DNA of 64,000 bases from Shimia aestuarii. Lineage in GTDB: Bacteria > Pseudomonadota > Alphaproteobacteria > Rhodobacterales > Rhodobacteraceae. Made by a program: the position numbers and the translations under genes. Below are positions 62,814-64,000 of the stretch, piece after piece. Every line of letters begins with the position of its first letter. The stretch's first letter is position 1. The notes under the pieces were generated by a model. That model worked only from the letters and a program-made list of their open reading frames with translations. It was not told the DNA's origin and ran no database searches. Location: assembly GCF_022814865.1 (NCBI RefSeq), contig NZ_JAKVRD010000009.1:1-64000 (forward strand). The letters run 5' to 3'.

Positions 62814-64000
62814 GTTGCGGCTCATGTGCCCTTAAGGAGGCAGGAGCCTGCGGGGTCGCCTTGCCGGGGGCGGAGGTGCGTCGGGTCTATCTTCTCGGTC
62901 CGCCGAATTCCGGGAAGTCCACCCTGTTCAATCGTCTTACCTTTTCCAACCAAACCATCGGGAACTGGCCCGGCGTAACGGTGGATCGCAAGGCCGGATG
63001 CGTGCGCCTTGGAACAGTGGATGCGGAGATCGTCGACCTGCCCGGGGTTTCAAGCCTTTCGTCACCTTCGGCGGAGCGCATGGACGAGCGGGTCACGCGC
63101 GAGGCAATCCTGACCACGAAATGCGATCTCATCCTCGTGGCTGTCGACCTGTCGGCGCCGCATCGCGGGCTGTCTATGCTCTTGCAGGCGATGGATTGCG
63201 GGCTTCCGGTCCTCGCGGTGCTGACCAAGGCGGACTATTGGGATCCGGCGGTGATAGAAGCGGCGCGACATAGGCTTGAGCGGTCGCTTGGCATCCAGGT
63301 TCTTACCGTGTCCTCACGCCGTCAGGGCGACATGGTCGAAATGCGCAAAGCGCTGGAGATGCTGCTCCTTTTTCCGCCACAGGTTTCAGGCACCCCGGAA
63401 GGCGCCGTAGAAGAGAGCGCGGCGCTGGTGCGAGCACTTGAGGGAGGGGACAGCTTGCTGTCGGTGAACCCAAGTGCCGCGGCGCGGCGTTTGCTCGAAC
63501 GGGACAAGCTGGCCTCGGACCTCGCGACGCCGGACTTGCGCGCGCTGCGGGACAGGTTGTGTGATGCGGCAGAGAAGCGGGATGGGCTTGTTTTGGACGC
63601 GGCGCTTGTGGAGGCGCCCTTGGCGCGGGCTGGGGCGCTTGTGGCAACGCTCGATATGCCGCCGCCCGTGGGGCGTCGGTTCTGGTCGGACCGGATTGAC
63701 CGGATCGCTTTGTCTCAGCGCTGGGGGATGCTTGTTTTCCTGACGGTGATGTACCTTGTGTTCTTCGTCTCCATCAACCTTGCAGCGGTGTTCATCGACC
63801 TGTTTGACGGCCTTGCGCAGGCAGCATTTGTCGATGCGCCCGCGCTATTGCTGTTTCGCCTCGGGATAGAGGGCGGTTTCCTGTCGGTTGCCCTTGGTGC
63901 AGTGGGCACGGGGCTACAGACGGTGGCGACTTTTGCGCCCGTCGTGGGGTTCCTGTTCTTCTGCCAAATCCTGCTTGAGGAAAGCGGATACATGACCCGC
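62810..64000 (+). CDS. feoB: Ferrous iron transporter FeoB, N-terminal 397 residues (cut by window end)
   Basis: The frame opens MSCGSCALKEAGACG, a Cys-rich head before the usual start of the G domain. The GTPase motifs are LLGPPNSGKSTLFNRL (G1), NWPGVTVDRKAG (G2), VDLPGVSSLSS (G3), VLTKADYW (G4, Thr for the usual Asn) and VSSRRQGD (G5). A helical linker and the first membrane helices (WGMLVFLTVMYLVFFVSINL, TVATFAPVVGFLFFCQILLE) follow, with ESGYMTR at the window edge. It imports Fe2+ across the inner membrane. Confidence 0.93.
   Translation, partial: MSCGSCALKEAGACGVALPGAEVRRVYLLGPPNSGKSTLFNRLTFSNQTIGNWPGVTVDRKAGCVRLGTVDAEIVDLPGVSSLSSPSAERMDERVTREAILTTKCDLILVAVDLSAPHRGLSMLLQAMDCGLPVLAVLTKADYWDPAVIEAARHRLERSLGIQVLTVSSRRQGDMVEMRKALEMLLLFPPQVSGTPEGAVEESAALVRALEGGDSLLSVNPSAAARRLLERDKLASDLATPDLRALRDRLCDAAEKRDGLVLDAALVEAPLARAGALVATLDMPPPVGRRFWSDRIDRIALSQRWGMLVFLTVMYLVFFVSINLAAVFIDLFDGLAQAAFVDAPALLLFRLGIEGGFLSVALGAVGTGLQTVATFAPVVGFLFFCQILLEESGYMTR

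Overview
This window looks like chromosome from an alphaproteobacterium of the Rhodobacteraceae (Roseobacter/Rhodobacter group). The evidence is high GC, tight ATGA-type gene overlaps, an alphaproteobacterial type A RNase P RNA, an aa3 oxidase subunit next to a DUF2244 gene, FnrL-like TTGAY-N4-RTCAA boxes, a DUF1127 gene followed by a CcsR/cuckoo-type small RNA array, and the G/C-rich hairpin repeats typical of this family. All assignments come from reading translated sequence and motifs by eye; no database search was run.

Layout. Positions 1-4.4 kb hold a minus-strand envelope/stress cluster: SPFH protein, DUF4160, DUF2927 lipoprotein, TelA, XpaC and a 27-residue membrane peptide. Positions 4.5-10.4 kb hold housekeeping genes: rluB, tadA, an MBL hydrolase, gatC-gatA, an excalibur lipoprotein and an amidase. 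RNase P RNA lies at 10.47-10.87 kb. Positions 10.87-19.53 kb are the most unusual part: eight consecutive minus-strand paralogues of a TupA-like ATP-grasp ligase family, packed like one operon and ending one base from rnpB. Next come rpmG, a GNAT enzyme, a Bax-inhibitor-like protein, DUF1127/LysR, a quinone reductase, an XRE regulator, hisN, an 8-oxoguanine deaminase-like amidohydrolase and two tRNA-Gly genes (19.7-27.5 kb). Positions 27.6-31.6 kb encode two tandem glycosyltransferases and an RTX/Hint protein. Then come pyruvate carboxylase, a frameshifted lactate dehydrogenase (lldD) and a UvrD helicase.

At 38.98-39.60 kb a DUF1127 gene is followed on the same strand by eight hairpins, each showing CUCCUCC in the loop. 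They are grouped as four pairs and end in a terminator, an arrangement matching CcsR stress sRNAs. Positions 39.8-48.7 kb carry mrp, DUF2244, a methyltransferase, ctaD, cytochrome c, an outer-membrane barrel, lipB and a peptidoglycan-binding-like protein. Positions 48.8-56.4 kb carry tRNA-Leu, a PAP2 protein and a seven-gene minus-strand run (SPOR lipoprotein, D-Ala-D-Ala carboxypeptidase, tmk, holB, TatD-like, MBL, AEC transporter).

Positions 56.7-60.9 kb are a degraded mobile region at tRNA-Ser: an AlpA-like regulator and a tyrosine recombinase cut off by an IS21-family element. The window ends with a cytochrome P450 gene and feoA-feoB, each unit preceded by a perfect FNR-type box, which suggests ferrous iron uptake switched on at low oxygen.
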